A DNA stretch of 64,000 nucleotides from an uncultured Flavobacteriaceae bacterium (GCA_947494565.1 CANLVG010000013.1:120475-184474), one strand, 5' to 3'; shown: positions 1-10,240, numbered from the stretch's first letter. Notes: a model not told the origin generated them from the sequence alone. Translations and numbers: made by a program.

Positions 1-1
1 C

Positions 2-349
2 GCACCGCTCCCCGAAGACCGAATTCTTGACAGTCATGATTTAAGCACTGTTTTGCTTCAAGGAAAAGAAAGTCCCAGAAAAAGTCTTATCTATTATCGG
101 GGCACAGAAATATATGCTGTTCGTCATGGGGATTTCAAAGCGCATTTCTTCACGCAAGGGGCCTACGGAGAGTTTGGGGAGCGCCTGGCACATGACCCTC
201 CATTGCTCTATAACCTCAGCCACGATCCGGGAGAGCAGTTCGATATCGCTCAAAAACACCCTGAAATCCTACAAAAAGTAGATTCGATAAAAGCGTTGCA
301 CCAATCAAAATTGAAACCAGGCAAAGATCAATTGGCCGATAGGGAGTGA
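2..349 (+). CDS. Sulfatase, C-terminal fragment (cut by window edge)
   Basis: The reading frame is open from base 2, so this is the last ~115 residues of a longer gene starting outside the window. The visible part contains a YYRG motif, an 'AVRHGDFKAHF' stretch and 'LYNLSHDPGEQFDIAQKHPE', the usual C-terminal pattern of arylsulfatase-A-like (S1 family) enzymes, where the strand after YYR and the L-Y-N-L-x-x-D-P-x-E segment close the fold. These enzymes hydrolyse sulfate esters, in marine Bacteroidota mostly on algal polysaccharides. The catalytic formylglycine site is not in view, so activity and subfamily cannot be judged. A second sulfatase is encoded at 21630-23069. Confidence 0.85.
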   Translation, partial: APLPEDRILDSHDLSTVLLQGKESPRKSLIYYRGTEIYAVRHGDFKAHFFTQGAYGEFGERLAHDPPLLYNLSHDPGEQFDIAQKHPEILQKVDSIKALHQSKLKPGKDQLADRE

Positions 350-367
350 AGTAACCCAATAAAGTTC

Positions 368-397
368 TTGCCTATAATGGAAATTGAAGTATATTTG
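368..397 (+). promoter_or_regulatory. Candidate Bacteroidota-type promoter for rpsP-rimM
   Basis: TTG at 368-370 is followed after 19 bp by TATATTTG at 390-397, a full match to the Bacteroidota -33/-7 consensus (TTG, TAnnTTTG). It lies about 60 bp before the rpsP start, in the gap after the sulfatase stop. Transcription start is inferred, not shown. Confidence 0.6.
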
Positions 398-459
398 CAG
401 CCCGTTTGGGACAAAATGAATTAATAATCAGGGTCGGGCACCCTACAAATTAATGTGAT

Positions 460-1101
460 ATGCCAGTTAAAATTAGATTACAGAGACACGGTAAAAAAGG
501 AAAACCATTTTATTGGATCGTAGCAGCAGATGCTAGAGCAAAAAGAGATGGTAAATTCTTGGAGAAATTAGGAATCTACAATCCGAATACCAACCCAGCA
601 ACAATCGAATTAAATCTTGACAACTCAGTTCAGTGGTTACAGAACGGTGCGCAACCAACTGACACTGCTAGAGCGATATTGTCTTATAAAGGAGTTCTTC
701 TGAAGCATCACTTGTTAGGTGGTTTGCGAAAAGGAGCTTTGACCGAAGAGCAAGTGGAAGAAAAGTTCGACGCTTGGTTAAAAGAAAAAGAAGCATCAGT
801 TGCTGCCAAAGTAGGTGGATTGGACAAAGCCAAGGCAGAAGCTAAAGCCGCTGCTTTAAAAGCTGAAAAAGAGGTAAACGAAAAACGTGCCATCGCAGCT
901 GCAGAAGCAGAATTGCCAGAAACCCCTGAGGTGGTTGAAGGTGAAATCGAAGTTACCGAGACCGCAAGCGAAGAAGTTGCGGAAGCTGTGGTTGAAGAAG
1001 CTCCTGTTGCTGAAGAAGCGCCAGCTGTTGAAGAGGCTCCGGCGAAGGAAGAACCTAAAAAAGAAGAGGCAGCACCTGCTGCATCCTCTGAGGAAGAATA
1101 A
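460..1101 (+). CDS. rpsP: 30S ribosomal protein S16 with long acidic C-terminal tail
   Basis: Residues 1-85 are a normal bS16 core: it opens [21 protein letters not shown] and continues through [19 protein letters not shown], part of the body of the small subunit. Family members are usually 80-90 residues; this one is 213. The extra ~125 residues are a Lys/Ala/Glu region, probably helical (about 110-150), followed by a Glu/Pro/Ala-rich low-complexity tail with repeats of the [10 protein letters not shown] type. Extended S16 proteins are common in Flavobacteriia, so this is probably lineage-typical rather than a fusion. It lies 15 bp before rimM and is very likely co-transcribed with it. Confidence 0.97.
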   Translation: MPVKIRLQRHGKKGKPFYWIVAADARAKRDGKFLEKLGIYNPNTNPATIELNLDNSVQWLQNGAQPTDTARAILSYKGVLLKHHLLGGLRKGALTEEQVEEKFDAWLKEKEASVAAKVGGLDKAKAEAKAAALKAEKEVNEKRAIAAAEAELPETPEVVEGEIEVTETASEEVAEAVVEEAPVAEEAPAVEEAPAKEEPKKEEAAPAASSEEE

Positions 1102-1116
1102 TATACTTTAGGAACG

Positions 1117-1644
1117 ATGCGAAAGGAAGACTGTTTCTACCTAGGCAAAATCGTTTCGAAATACAGTTTTAAGGGTGAAGTATTGGTGAAAATCGATACG
1201 GACGAACCCGAATTATACGATAATATGGAATCAGTTTTTGTTGCCCTGCGCAACAATCTGATTCCATTTTTTATTCGCAAATGCCGCTTGCACAAATCAC
1301 AGTTGCTGCGCATCGATTTCGAGGAAGTGAACTCAGAGGATGATGCCGACAAGATCATGGGTTCAGAACTCTATTTGCCACTTTCCTTTTTGCCGGAACT
1401 TACCGGTAATAAATTCTACTTTCACGAGGTGATCGGTTTCAGGGTGCTCGATAGCATCCACGGCGATATCGGAGTCATTCAAAGTGTGAACGATACCACT
1501 TCACAAGCCCTCTTTGAGGTCTTGAAAGACGAAAAAGAGCTATTGATCCCCATCAGTGATGACATTATTGCCAAAGTGGACCGAGAGCAGAAGGTGATTC
1601 ATGTGACTACGCCCGATGGGCTGGTCGATCTGTATTTGGACTAG
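1117..1644 (+). CDS. rimM: Ribosome maturation factor RimM
   Basis: A 175-residue protein with the two-domain RimM layout. The N-terminal barrel starts CFYLGKIVSKYSFKGEVLVKI (residues 6-26), and a PRC-barrel domain follows from about residue 98 (FYFHEVIGFRVLD). RimM assists late 30S assembly around the 16S head and binds S19. The rpsP-rimM order is conserved across bacteria, which supports both calls. Its stop overlaps the end of the convergent ASPIC/UnbV gene by four bases, so the two genes converge with no spacer and no visible terminator. Confidence 0.95.
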   Translation: MRKEDCFYLGKIVSKYSFKGEVLVKIDTDEPELYDNMESVFVALRNNLIPFFIRKCRLHKSQLLRIDFEEVNSEDDADKIMGSELYLPLSFLPELTGNKFYFHEVIGFRVLDSIHGDIGVIQSVNDTTSQALFEVLKDEKELLIPISDDIIAKVDREQKVIHVTTPDGLVDLYLD

Positions 1645-4600
1645 TCACGGTTTAGCTCAAAAATTTCCAGTTCCTCAGCATTGCTCCCGGCCAAAAGACA
1701 AGTAGCTCCATCTATAGTTATGGTTTGTACTATTTTCACATCACCGGACAGATGCAATCCGGTGGTACTGGCATTCAATGGAGTAAAGGCACCCATTCCT
1801 TGATTGATCAGCACCAAGCCATAACCCGCATCGTTGCGTGGCGTTTCGATTTCCGAACCAAACATATTACCCGCGACAATTAAATCTTCTTGTCCATCGC
1901 CATTCAAATCTTTTATGACCACGTCATTAATGGAAGAGAGTTGAGCCATATCAGGAAAAGGTATGAATTCAAAACGCCCACTTCCGTTGTTCTTCAAAAC
2001 CCCGCTTTTAAAATTATAGCTAGATAGCCGCAATGCATTTTGAAGTTTATCACCTCCATAAATTTCAGGAAGGGTCGATTTCCCAAATTCATCATAGGTG
2101 GGCATTACTTGTTTTATGGTAGGAATTTGCTGCGATGAGCACTCCCTTCCGCGAACTGGGAATAAATCGCCAAAATTGTAGTACCCCAAGACCAGGTCTT
2201 TGTTTCCGTTGGCATCGAAATCATGATAATACAACTCAAACGGCTCATCGGTACTGGCTTTATATTTATAGTTCTCCCCTAAATTACCCAAGATATAGTC
2301 ATCATCGCCATCATTATCGATATCAAAGGCCTTCACGGAGTAATACCAGCCTGAAAGGCTATCCAAGACTTGGTCTTTTACCTTTTTGAAGGTATTGTTC
2401 TCATTTCGGAAAAAAGTGGGTGACATCCATTCGCCTACAATACACAGATCGGTATCCCCATCCGAATCAAAATCGGTCCATGACGCATCGGTTACCAGAC
2501 CAATGCTTTTCAATTCAGGTGCCGCTTCCGTATTGACGTTTCGAAACTTACCGGCTTCGTTTCTCAGAATATAACTGGTTTGTGGCGTTGGATAATCACC
2601 AGGAATATGTCTTCCGCCCACAAAAAGATCCTCAAAACCATCTTTATCATAGTCGGCGATACGTATTTTAGAACTACTGATATATAGATTATCCGGCAGC
2701 AAATCCAATCTTTTTACAAATTGCCCATTGGTATTCTCATATAAACGATCGCGATAATTTGGGGAATTCGCTTCAAATTCATTCCCCCCACTGGCGACAT
2801 AAAGATCCAGGTCTCCATCATTGTCAAAATCAAAAAACTGCGAGGCCACATCTTCAAAGATCGAGTCCTTTAAAAAGGTCTGGTGTATCTTGAATTGTCC
2901 GTTAGGCAATTGACTATACAGGGTTGACGCCGTACCAGTGCTCTGTCCCAAATAAATATCATCAAGGCCATCCGAATTTATATCGCCCACCGCGAGCGAT
3001 GGTCCAAACCGCGATAATTTATGGGGCAATAACAGTTGCTTGGCATAGTCGTCAAAATCATTTTCCTCATGGTTCATACGAATATCCAAGGCCAAGCTTT
3101 CGAAAATCTTGGATACCTCCGTTTGCTTCTTGCGCGTTATCTTCTTTGAATCATAGGTAACCGTTAGGTGTTTATTGGGCTCAATTTGTGATACTTTTTG
3201 CCTTTCCCCTTGAGGCCAGTATACAATCAAGGAGTCCACCTTACTTTCCTTTCCCAAACCTATATGCAACCTCGGGGATATAGAAGATTGGTAGCCCCGT
3301 GTGAGGTAGTTTTCATACAATTGCTTACCGCCCTCGGTGTATACCAGAACTTTGGCTCCTATTCCAAGATTGTTCTTCGGCATCCCTTTTAAACTCACTT
3401 GCATAAAATTTGTTTGCCGTTGATCGGAATGGTTTTCCAAGACTTGCGCTTTCTTATCTACATTGTTGATGACCAAATCAAGATCTCCGTCGTTGTCAAG
3501 ATCCGCATATGCCGCTCCATTGGAGTAGTCCTTAGCCGCATTTTGCACCCATTTCTCAGAAACGTTCTCAAACCTTAGCCCCCCTTTGTTCGTATAAAAG
3601 TAATTGCGCTGAGGGCGATGTGGGGTTCTGTTGACCAATGAATTGATTTTTTCAGGATTAGAGAGTGCATCTGGGTTTGCCCTTTTAAACTCTTGCATAC
3701 CCTTGTAGAAGTCTTTATTTCGAAAATCCCTCTTAATACCATTGGATATAAAAATATCTTTCAGTCCGTCATTGTCAAAATCAGCTAGTAAAGGCGCCCA
3801 GCTCCAATCGGTATTCGAAATTCCACTGATTTGCGCCACGTCCGAAAAGAAAGGGATACCGGTAGAATCAATATGGGTACTATGTTTTTGCAAGGCGTTG
3901 TACATGTACTGATAATGCTTTCCTTGAGCCACATTATTCTCGAATTTCTCAGGATTCATGCTGGCCATGCTTGTTTTCATCCCGTAATTATCTTCCGATA
4001 CCATGTCGAGGGTGATAACATCCACAAAGCCATCATTATCAAAATCGGCGATATCATTTCCCATTGAGAAGTTTGATATATGATTGGTGGCTTGCTTGAC
4101 TACTTCTTTGAACGTACCGTTCTTTTGATTGATATACAAATAGTCTCTTTCATCATAGTCATTGGATACGTACACATCGGGCCATCCATCTAAATTCATA
4201 TCACTTACCCCTAAACCAAGGCCGTAGGAAATTGCATTGGAATAGATGCCGACTTCTTTCGTTTTATCAACATATACACCATTTTCATTACTATAAAACT
4301 TATCCCCTAATGGGGAAAAAGCCTCTCGACTGGCTTCCGCACTGAAGGTCTGAGGGTTATGGTTCATCAAATACATGTCTAGGTCACCGTCGAGATCAAA
4401 ATCGAAAAAGGCTGCCTGAATCGAATAACTCGTATCGTTTATACCAAAGGCCTTTGCCGCTTCCTCAAAGGTGGGAATACCGTCTTCATTAATGCCTTGA
4501 TTGATATACAATTCATTTTCCAGTAGCGAAGCTTTACCATAGGGCCCGGATTTGCACAGGTAGATATCCAACAAGCCATCTGCATTAATGTCTACCATGC

Positions 4601-4985
4601 TAGTTCCTGTAGTCCAGCCCTTTTTACCCCTAACCCCGGAGATTTCGGTTATCTTCTCGAATTCTAGATTTCCTTTGTTGAGATAAAGCTGGTTGTCATT
4701 AAGGTTGGACGTCAGGTAAATATCTTCGAGACCATCATTATTGACATCGCCTATGGAAACACCCCCGCCATTATAGACATATTCGTATACAAAAGAATTG
4801 GTCAATTCATTTTCGGGAATATGATTAACGAAGTCAATATTGGAGTGTCTACTCGGTACCTCTTGAAATAGATAAGTGGACTCTTTGGTGCTACAAGCGC
4901 CCATCAATAACAAAGACAGTACTACACAATATAGATCAAAGCGTCGATACGCGGCCATCACTTTTGATTTACGGGTCTGAATCAC
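1641..4985 (-). CDS. FG-GAP/VCBS repeat lipoprotein with ASPIC/UnbV domain
   Basis: A 1,114-residue protein; a second possible start is Met10 (4958), giving a cleaner signal peptide ending in LLLMGAC, a lipobox. It has many copies of the FG-GAP/VCBS calcium-binding turn (for example DVNNDGLEDIYL, DFDFDGDLDMYL, DLDNDGDLDLVI), consistent with one or two beta-propellers. The ASPIC/UnbV motif sits around residues 525-610 (GIGAKVLVYTEGGKQ ... HIGLGKESKVDSLIVYWPQG). The family is abundant in marine Bacteroidota, often beside SusC/SusD pairs, as here: susC/susD lie just upstream on the same strand, though a terminator at 5088-5115 separates them. It is probably a surface-exposed lipoprotein that binds or processes glycan; no enzymatic activity is established for the family. 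Confidence 0.9.
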   Translation of the reverse strand: MIQTRKSKVMAAYRRFDLYCVVLSLLLMGACSTKESTYLFQEVPSRHSNIDFVNHIPENELTNSFVYEYVYNGGGVSIGDVNNDGLEDIYLTSNLNDNQLYLNKGNLEFEKITEISGVRGKKGWTTGTSMVDINADGLLDIYLCKSGPYGKASLLENELYINQGINEDGIPTFEEAAKAFGINDTSYSIQAAFFDFDLDGDLDMYLMNHNPQTFSAEASREAFSPLGDKFYSNENGVYVDKTKEVGIYSNAISYGLGLGVSDMNLDGWPDVYVSNDYDERDYLYINQKNGTFKEVVKQATNHISNFSMGNDIADFDNDGFVDVITLDMVSEDNYGMKTSMASMNPEKFENNVAQGKHYQYMYNALQKHSTHIDSTGIPFFSDVAQISGISNTDWSWAPLLADFDNDGLKDIFISNGIKRDFRNKDFYKGMQEFKRANPDALSNPEKINSLVNRTPHRPQRNYFYTNKGGLRFENVSEKWVQNAAKDYSNGAAYADLDNDGDLDLVINNVDKKAQVLENHSDQRQTNFMQVSLKGMPKNNLGIGAKVLVYTEGGKQLYENYLTRGYQSSISPRLHIGLGKESKVDSLIVYWPQGERQKVSQIEPNKHLTVTYDSKKITRKKQTEVSKIFESLALDIRMNHEENDFDDYAKQLLLPHKLSRFGPSLAVGDINSDGLDDIYLGQSTGTASTLYSQLPNGQFKIHQTFLKDSIFEDVASQFFDFDNDGDLDLYVASGGNEFEANSPNYRDRLYENTNGQFVKRLDLLPDNLYISSSKIRIADYDKDGFEDLFVGGRHIPGDYPTPQTSYILRNEAGKFRNVNTEAAPELKSIGLVTDASWTDFDSDGDTDLCIVGEWMSPTFFRNENNTFKKVKDQVLDSLSGWYYSVKAFDIDNDGDDDYILGNLGENYKYKASTDEPFELYYHDFDANGNKDLVLGYYNFGDLFPVRGRECSSQQIPTIKQVMPTYDEFGKSTLPEIYGGDKLQNALRLSSYNFKSGVLKNNGSGRFEFIPFPDMAQLSSINDVVIKDLNGDGQEDLIVAGNMFGSEIETPRNDAGYGLVLINQGMGAFTPLNASTTGLHLSGDVKIVQTITIDGATCLLAGSNAEELEIFELNRD

Positions 4986-5087
4986 ATTTTAGGTTTGAAC
5001 CTCAGAGATGAAGTGTCTCTATTCAAAAATACATTTTCTTATCAGTTTTCAATTAGCTTCCTCCATTGAGGACGTGCGAACTTACAC

Positions 5088-5115
5088 AAAAAATAGAGGA
5101 GGGTTTCCCCTCCTC
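5088..5115 (-). terminator. Rho-independent terminator after susD
   Basis: GAGGAGGG (5096-5103) pairs with CCCTCCTC (5108-5115) around a 4-base loop. Read on the minus strand the stem is followed by TATTTTTTG. It lies 38 bp past the susD stop and separates the SusC/SusD unit from the ASPIC/UnbV gene. Confidence 0.8.
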
Positions 5116-5153
5116 ATTCATGAACTAACTCAAAACTAACTCAACAAATTAAG

Positions 5154-6845
5154 TTACTGTGCGAACCACAGGGTCGTACCTTGCATATCTTCGCCTTGTA
5201 TCGGTGCCACATCGGCGAAATTAGGATTGTCTTGGGCGCCTGAACCATAGCGTAATCGCTGCGGATATTTTCCGTTCAGCGTTCCTAAACCATAAATAGT
5301 TTGATTTGACACGCCAGCGGCAAGCTGACTAGGGTATCCTGTCTCTCTAACTATGGACCAGGCCTCGAAGCCGTCCGTATAACTTGCCAACCATCTTTGG
5401 GTGGCTACTTTTTCAAGTTTTTCATCCAGCGTTCCCACTGAGATATCCGCCAAGGGAGCACTTGCGATATAAATATCGGCGTCACCTTCGGAAATTCCCC
5501 ATAGCTTCATCGCTTCTTTAATACCACTTGCCATCAAGGCTTGGGGATCACCATCAGCGCCGGACATGCCTTTCAACGCCGCCTCCGCCTGTAGGAAATA
5601 AGACTCTGCACTACTCAAAATAATCTCAGGATACGCATCTACTTGTGATCCCTTTTGCTGTATCACTTTTTCACTTGGTGTGCTGTACATATCATAACGC
5701 ATATAGGGGTACGTATCTCCGTTTGTTCGTACAGGTTGTCCTATGAACTGCCCTGAAGCCACTTCTAATATCGTTTCCCCATCCGCAGTAGTCATGGTAT
5801 ACTCGGCACCCGATTCATCTAGTTTGGCAATGACAAAATCCAATCGTTCCTGATAGTTTGGATCCGGGGTTTCCGGATTGTCTATAAAGGAAAAGCTACC
5901 CCCTTTTGCCGGCTTTGCATAGACCGCTAATCTGGGGTCATTATTCTCTTGCAGAAGATTGATCAACACATCGCTCACCGTCCAATCGGAGCCTCCCCCG
6001 AAGTTGTACCAGATATCACCATAGGCAGCTGCGGCCCATTGACTGATCACAAAATCCTTTTTCATGACCACACTGCCACTGGCATCATCTAAAAGTGGCG
6101 CTGCTAAGGCCTCACTGATTGCGTTCGCCGCGAAACTCTCTCCTGGCGCGCCTATAGTGCGCATTCCTATTCTCAATTTAAGTGTATTGGCCAAACGCTT
6201 CCACTGCTGCAGATCACCCCCACAATAGATATCGTTTTCCCCAGCATCATCAACTCCGATACCGGTTCGTTCAGTTGAGCCGATGATGGCCATGGCCTCA
6301 TCCAAATCATCCAAGATGCCTTGATAGACCACATCTTGCGTATCGTATTTAGGCGTTAAAATATTCTCTTGTCCGGCCTCGGTGAATTGCACCATACCAA
6401 ACGTTTCCGTATACATTTGATAATACAGCCCCTTGATAATCAAGGCCATCGCATACATGTATTCGTTTTCAAGCTCCGCACCTTCCTTCACTTGATCAGT
6501 AAACCCTTTGATGTTGCCTAAATAACCTGCCATCCAGCCGAAAGTAGCATCTGTATATCCGGCGTTATAATCATAACAGAGTTCATCGGCCCACCATGAA
6601 GAGTTGTGTCCGAAAGTAAAATGACCTGCAAATCGATCCGCATGGATCAAGTGCGCCCTCCAATAGGGAAACCTATCGGGAGAGTACAGTTTAAACTGTG
6701 TGTCGGTCAAAAAGAACTTCGCACTCACTTCATCCGCAAGGAAGCCATTTTGATCCGTGTTTATTTCATCAAAATCATCGGTACACGATGCTAAAGCGGC
6801 CAAACACAAAAAGCCCATTAGAATTTTTCTTATTTTTTTCATCAT
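5154..6845 (-). CDS. SusD/RagB-family outer-membrane lipoprotein
   Basis: From the start at 6845 or 6842 the protein begins MKKIRKILMGFLCLAALASC, a signal peptide with a lipobox. A longer start at 6866 would overlap the susC stop and spoil the signal, so it is rejected. About 560 residues. The sequence matches the second SusD type (SusD/RagB, SusD-like_2): an alpha-helical TPR-like scaffold, a middle DTQDVVYQGILDDLDEA segment, and a C-terminal 'EIILSSAESYFLQAEAALKG' helix. SusD proteins form the lid of the SusC transporter and capture oligosaccharide or peptide. The gene follows susC by 7 bp, so the two are co-transcribed. The ligand cannot be read from sequence. Confidence 0.93.
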   Translation of the reverse strand: MMKKIRKILMGFLCLAALASCTDDFDEINTDQNGFLADEVSAKFFLTDTQFKLYSPDRFPYWRAHLIHADRFAGHFTFGHNSSWWADELCYDYNAGYTDATFGWMAGYLGNIKGFTDQVKEGAELENEYMYAMALIIKGLYYQMYTETFGMVQFTEAGQENILTPKYDTQDVVYQGILDDLDEAMAIIGSTERTGIGVDDAGENDIYCGGDLQQWKRLANTLKLRIGMRTIGAPGESFAANAISEALAAPLLDDASGSVVMKKDFVISQWAAAAYGDIWYNFGGGSDWTVSDVLINLLQENNDPRLAVYAKPAKGGSFSFIDNPETPDPNYQERLDFVIAKLDESGAEYTMTTADGETILEVASGQFIGQPVRTNGDTYPYMRYDMYSTPSEKVIQQKGSQVDAYPEIILSSAESYFLQAEAALKGMSGADGDPQALMASGIKEAMKLWGISEGDADIYIASAPLADISVGTLDEKLEKVATQRWLASYTDGFEAWSIVRETGYPSQLAAGVSNQTIYGLGTLNGKYPQRLRYGSGAQDNPNFADVAPIQGEDMQGTTLWFAQ

Positions 6846-6852
6846 AACAATA

Positions 6853-9800
6853 TTAAAAATTAACATTCAATGTAAGTCCAATACTCCTCGTAGTCGGCAA
6901 TGCATAGAAAAGGACACCCTGCGCAAAATTGGAAGTAGAGTAGCTGGACTCAGGATCGAAATTATCAACGTTTTTATATAAAAATAGCAAATTTCTACCC
7001 ACAGCACTCATCGAAACTCCTTGTATAAAGGTGTCTTTCAAGAACTTTTTGGGCAGGGCATAGGTCAAACTCAACTCCCGCAATCTCACATTCGTTTGAT
7101 CATAAACATACTCCGAACCGATATTGCTCACGGCACCCCAATAGTCTTGGGCTGAAATCGCTACCGTATTTGGAGAAAAAGTTTCTCCGTCTTCATTTTG
7201 GACTACGCCTTCTACCAGAATACCCCCATCTCGAAACTCAAGGGATCGTTCAGAAACACCTGTGCCATCCAGGGCGGCATCGGTACCTGAATACACCTCT
7301 CCACCAATTCTAAAATCGATCAGGGCATTCAGGGTAAAGCCTTTATAGGTAAACGTATTGGTCAAACCGCCGGTAGCATCGGGCTGGTAATTTCCAACCT
7401 TCTCCCGTTCCGTAGTCGCTTGCGGCCTACCTTCGGCCGTTAAAATCAATTGACCGGCATCATTACGTAAAAAAGTGGTTGCTTCAATATCTCCAAACCC
7501 TTCCCCAACTCGAGCTACTGTGGTAACCGTTCCTGAATTCGTATTACTGAACTGGAAGAAATCTTGCCCATCAATAAGGCTCACCAATTTGTTTTCATTT
7601 TTAGCGATGTTCGCTGAAATGTCCCAAGAGAAGTTCTGGGTCTGTATCGGGGTACCCCCAATTAAGATTTCGAATCCTTTATTGGTAATCTCCCCCACAT
7701 TGGTCCTAAAATCGTCAAATCCGGTACCAGCATCTAGAGGCACATCGAAAATCAGATTTTTGGAACTGATGTCATAATATGAAAAATCACCATAGAACCG
7801 GTTTTTAAAAGCACTGAATTCAAGTCCGATTTCAGTGGACTCTACATCTTCCGGCAATAGACTCTCACTAAATAAGGTTTTTTGCCTGCTTACCGTAACA
7901 TTATCCAAAAAGCCATTTGCCGCAATTTTGAATACATTGACCAATTGCTGTGAATCGGTATCGTTACCCACACTGGCAATACTTCCCCGAATCTTTAACA
8001 AATCAATGGCACCACCTTCTAGCTTGAAAAGGCGATTCAAAAGAATACTCATACTAATAGAATTGTAGAAGTACGAACGGTTTTCCGCTGCCAATGCCGA
8101 CGACCAATCATTTCTTCCTGTCACATCTAGATAAAAGGTAGAATCATATGCCAATGACGCTGATCCATAAACGGAGTTCACACTCTTTCGTATACGCGCA
8201 GTCTGTTCTGCGAATATCTCTTCGGTATTGTCCAAAAAGGGTCTTCCTGGAATTTTAAAACGTTCCCCGGAAGAAGTTGAGCGAATTCGACCGAATCGAA
8301 GCGCATTTGCCCCAATATTCGCGTTAATGTTGAATTTGCTGGAAATATCCTTGTTGACCATAAACAAGACATCATAGTTGGTTTCGCTTCTATCATTGGA
8401 AGTGTAGCGAATTCGACCGTTGGACACAAAATGGTGCCCTGTTTTCGTAATACTCTCCGTATCCTGCGAAATTGCATCAGTACCGACCCTCGCGAAAGCC
8501 GACAACCAATCCGTAAATTGATATTGCAGTTTGGCCAGACCCGTGATTCTAGATCTTCTATCCCCGTTGAAGTCATTGAATGAAATCCAGTATGGATTTC
8601 CACCTGATGCTGTTGGCGCAATGACCCTGAAGGGGTTTGCGGGATCTATCGCATTTTCGATATTCTGAAAGGTCTTTAAATCTTCGACATTTACATTTCT
8701 CGCTAGTGGATATAAATAGGCGGCAAGCCCTTCGGTACCTTGATTCGGCCTGTTTTTCGCTTTTTGGAGGAAATAGGTAATCTTGGTATCTAGACTGAGT
8801 TTATCCGACAAGTTGGTCGAAGCCCTCAAATTAAAGTTATCTCTTTGAATTCCTGAATTGGGCAGTATTCCATCAATATCGGAATTGGTATAGGAAAATC
8901 GAACCGACGATTTTGCACTACTACCGCTTAAAGCCACGGTGTTTACAAAACTTGTTCCTGTCTCAAAGAAATCCCTCACATTGTCGGGTTGAGCAATATA
9001 AGGTCTTTGTTGCCCATTATAGGCCAGCTGCGATGAACCGTCAAATCGTGGGCCCCAAGAACCAGAACCGGCTACAACATTTACCTGTGTAGCCAATGGG
9101 TCATCAGGGTTGATTTGTGGAAAAATACCATCGCTTCCTCGACCGTATTGATTCTGGTATTTCGGAAGCACCATGGGGTCTTCAAAGGTAGCACTTGAGG
9201 TAATGGAAACCCCTAGACCAGTACCTGACTTTCCTTTCTTTGTCGTTATGATGATCACACCGTTACTAGCGCGCGAACCGTAGAGTGCGGCAGCGTTCGG
9301 CCCTTTTAGCACGGACATCGACTCAATATCATCAGGATTGATATCGGAAATACCGGTACCCAAATCCGGAATATTGAACTCTCCGGCCCCGTCGGGAGCG
9401 CTTAGTGCGGAATTATCGATAGGAACCCCATCAACCACATATAGCGGTTGATTATTTCCTGTAATGGAATTGTTTCCACGAATCACGACACGGGTACCTC
9501 CACCAGGTCCTGATGTCGTTCTTGAAACAACGACCCCAGCTACTTTACCCGCCAAAGAACTTATGACGTTCGCTTCTTTCACCAAGGCCACATCGGCTCC
9601 CTGTACTTCGGTCACGGCATACCCTAGGGATTTCTTTTCCCTACTAATACCAAGTGCGGTAACTACTACCTCATCAAGCTGCGATGCGTCTTCATCTAAT
9701 GACACATTTACCGTTGATTGCCCCGAAATAGGTACTTCGGCAGTACCGTAGCCCAATGAGGAAAATACCAAAGTGGCTGAAGGACTTGAAACGGCAATAC

Positions 9801-9984
9801 TGTAATTTCCGTCAAAATCGGTGGATGTACCGTTGTTCGTGCCTTTCTCCACAACATTAACGCCCGGCAATGGCACGCCTGACGTATCGGATATCGTACC
9901 CGTAACCGTGGTACTTTGCGCTAGCACTCCCTGAAGGAAGAGCAATGCTGCAACTGTTACTAATTGAGTGATTTTTTTGTTCAT
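6853..9984 (-). CDS. SusC/RagA TonB-linked outer-membrane transporter
   Basis: A 1,043-residue protein. The signal peptide (residues 1-22, ending VLAQ) is followed by a carboxypeptidase-D-like regulatory domain (VTGTISDTSGVPLPGVNVVEKG), a TonB-box-like stretch ending LDEVVVTALG, a plug domain (VVIRGNNSITGNNQPLYVVDG ... NAAALYGSRASNGVIIITTKKG) and a beta-barrel ending in aromatic-rich LNVNF. This is the complete SusC/RagA layout. It imports a ligand captured by the SusD encoded 7 bp downstream, using TonB-transmitted proton motive force. The upstream CBM9-like and GH-like genes on the same strand may be cargo-processing partners. Substrate unknown; the sulfatases and sugar isomerase nearby suggest a glycan. 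Confidence 0.95.
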   Translation of the reverse strand: MNKKITQLVTVAALLFLQGVLAQSTTVTGTISDTSGVPLPGVNVVEKGTNNGTSTDFDGNYSIAVSSPSATLVFSSLGYGTAEVPISGQSTVNVSLDEDASQLDEVVVTALGISREKKSLGYAVTEVQGADVALVKEANVISSLAGKVAGVVVSRTTSGPGGGTRVVIRGNNSITGNNQPLYVVDGVPIDNSALSAPDGAGEFNIPDLGTGISDINPDDIESMSVLKGPNAAALYGSRASNGVIIITTKKGKSGTGLGVSITSSATFEDPMVLPKYQNQYGRGSDGIFPQINPDDPLATQVNVVAGSGSWGPRFDGSSQLAYNGQQRPYIAQPDNVRDFFETGTSFVNTVALSGSSAKSSVRFSYTNSDIDGILPNSGIQRDNFNLRASTNLSDKLSLDTKITYFLQKAKNRPNQGTEGLAAYLYPLARNVNVEDLKTFQNIENAIDPANPFRVIAPTASGGNPYWISFNDFNGDRRSRITGLAKLQYQFTDWLSAFARVGTDAISQDTESITKTGHHFVSNGRIRYTSNDRSETNYDVLFMVNKDISSKFNINANIGANALRFGRIRSTSSGERFKIPGRPFLDNTEEIFAEQTARIRKSVNSVYGSASLAYDSTFYLDVTGRNDWSSALAAENRSYFYNSISMSILLNRLFKLEGGAIDLLKIRGSIASVGNDTDSQQLVNVFKIAANGFLDNVTVSRQKTLFSESLLPEDVESTEIGLEFSAFKNRFYGDFSYYDISSKNLIFDVPLDAGTGFDDFRTNVGEITNKGFEILIGGTPIQTQNFSWDISANIAKNENKLVSLIDGQDFFQFSNTNSGTVTTVARVGEGFGDIEATTFLRNDAGQLILTAEGRPQATTEREKVGNYQPDATGGLTNTFTYKGFTLNALIDFRIGGEVYSGTDAALDGTGVSERSLEFRDGGILVEGVVQNEDGETFSPNTVAISAQDYWGAVSNIGSEYVYDQTNVRLRELSLTYALPKKFLKDTFIQGVSMSAVGRNLLFLYKNVDNFDPESSYSTSNFAQGVLFYALPTTRSIGLTLNVNF

Positions 9985-10240
9985 ACAAGTTTGATTTAGT
10001 TCGTTATTAGTTTTTTGATTGTAATTTTCAATTTTGCAAAATCTTGTCAGACCGTAGAGAAAATTCGACCAACGACAATTTTGAAAAGCCAGATAACTGA
10101 CATTCCATCCTATTTCGGAAATAGCCGAGTAGAAATTTCTTTTTTAACGGATTTATTTTTCCTTAGCTAATTTGCTTAGGAATGAATGGAAAAAGGAAGT
10201 AAACTATTGCGAAATACCGTGGGAGCTAGGTAGCTACCGA
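9985..10240. promoter_or_regulatory. Leader and intergenic region before susC
   Basis: This 256-bp gap separates the GH-like gene stop from the susC start. It holds an imperfect dyad at 10159-10182 (TTCCTTAGC, 6-base spacer, GCTTAGGAA, one mismatch) without a following T-run, and an inverted TGTCAG/CTGACA pair around 10045 and 10097. No clear TAnnTTTG promoter was found for susC. Function of the dyads is unproven. Confidence 0.35.

Noticed and set aside
8178..8621. 147-residue minus-strand ORF within susC
   Set aside because: It lies inside susC in another frame and its composition is that of a shadow frame.
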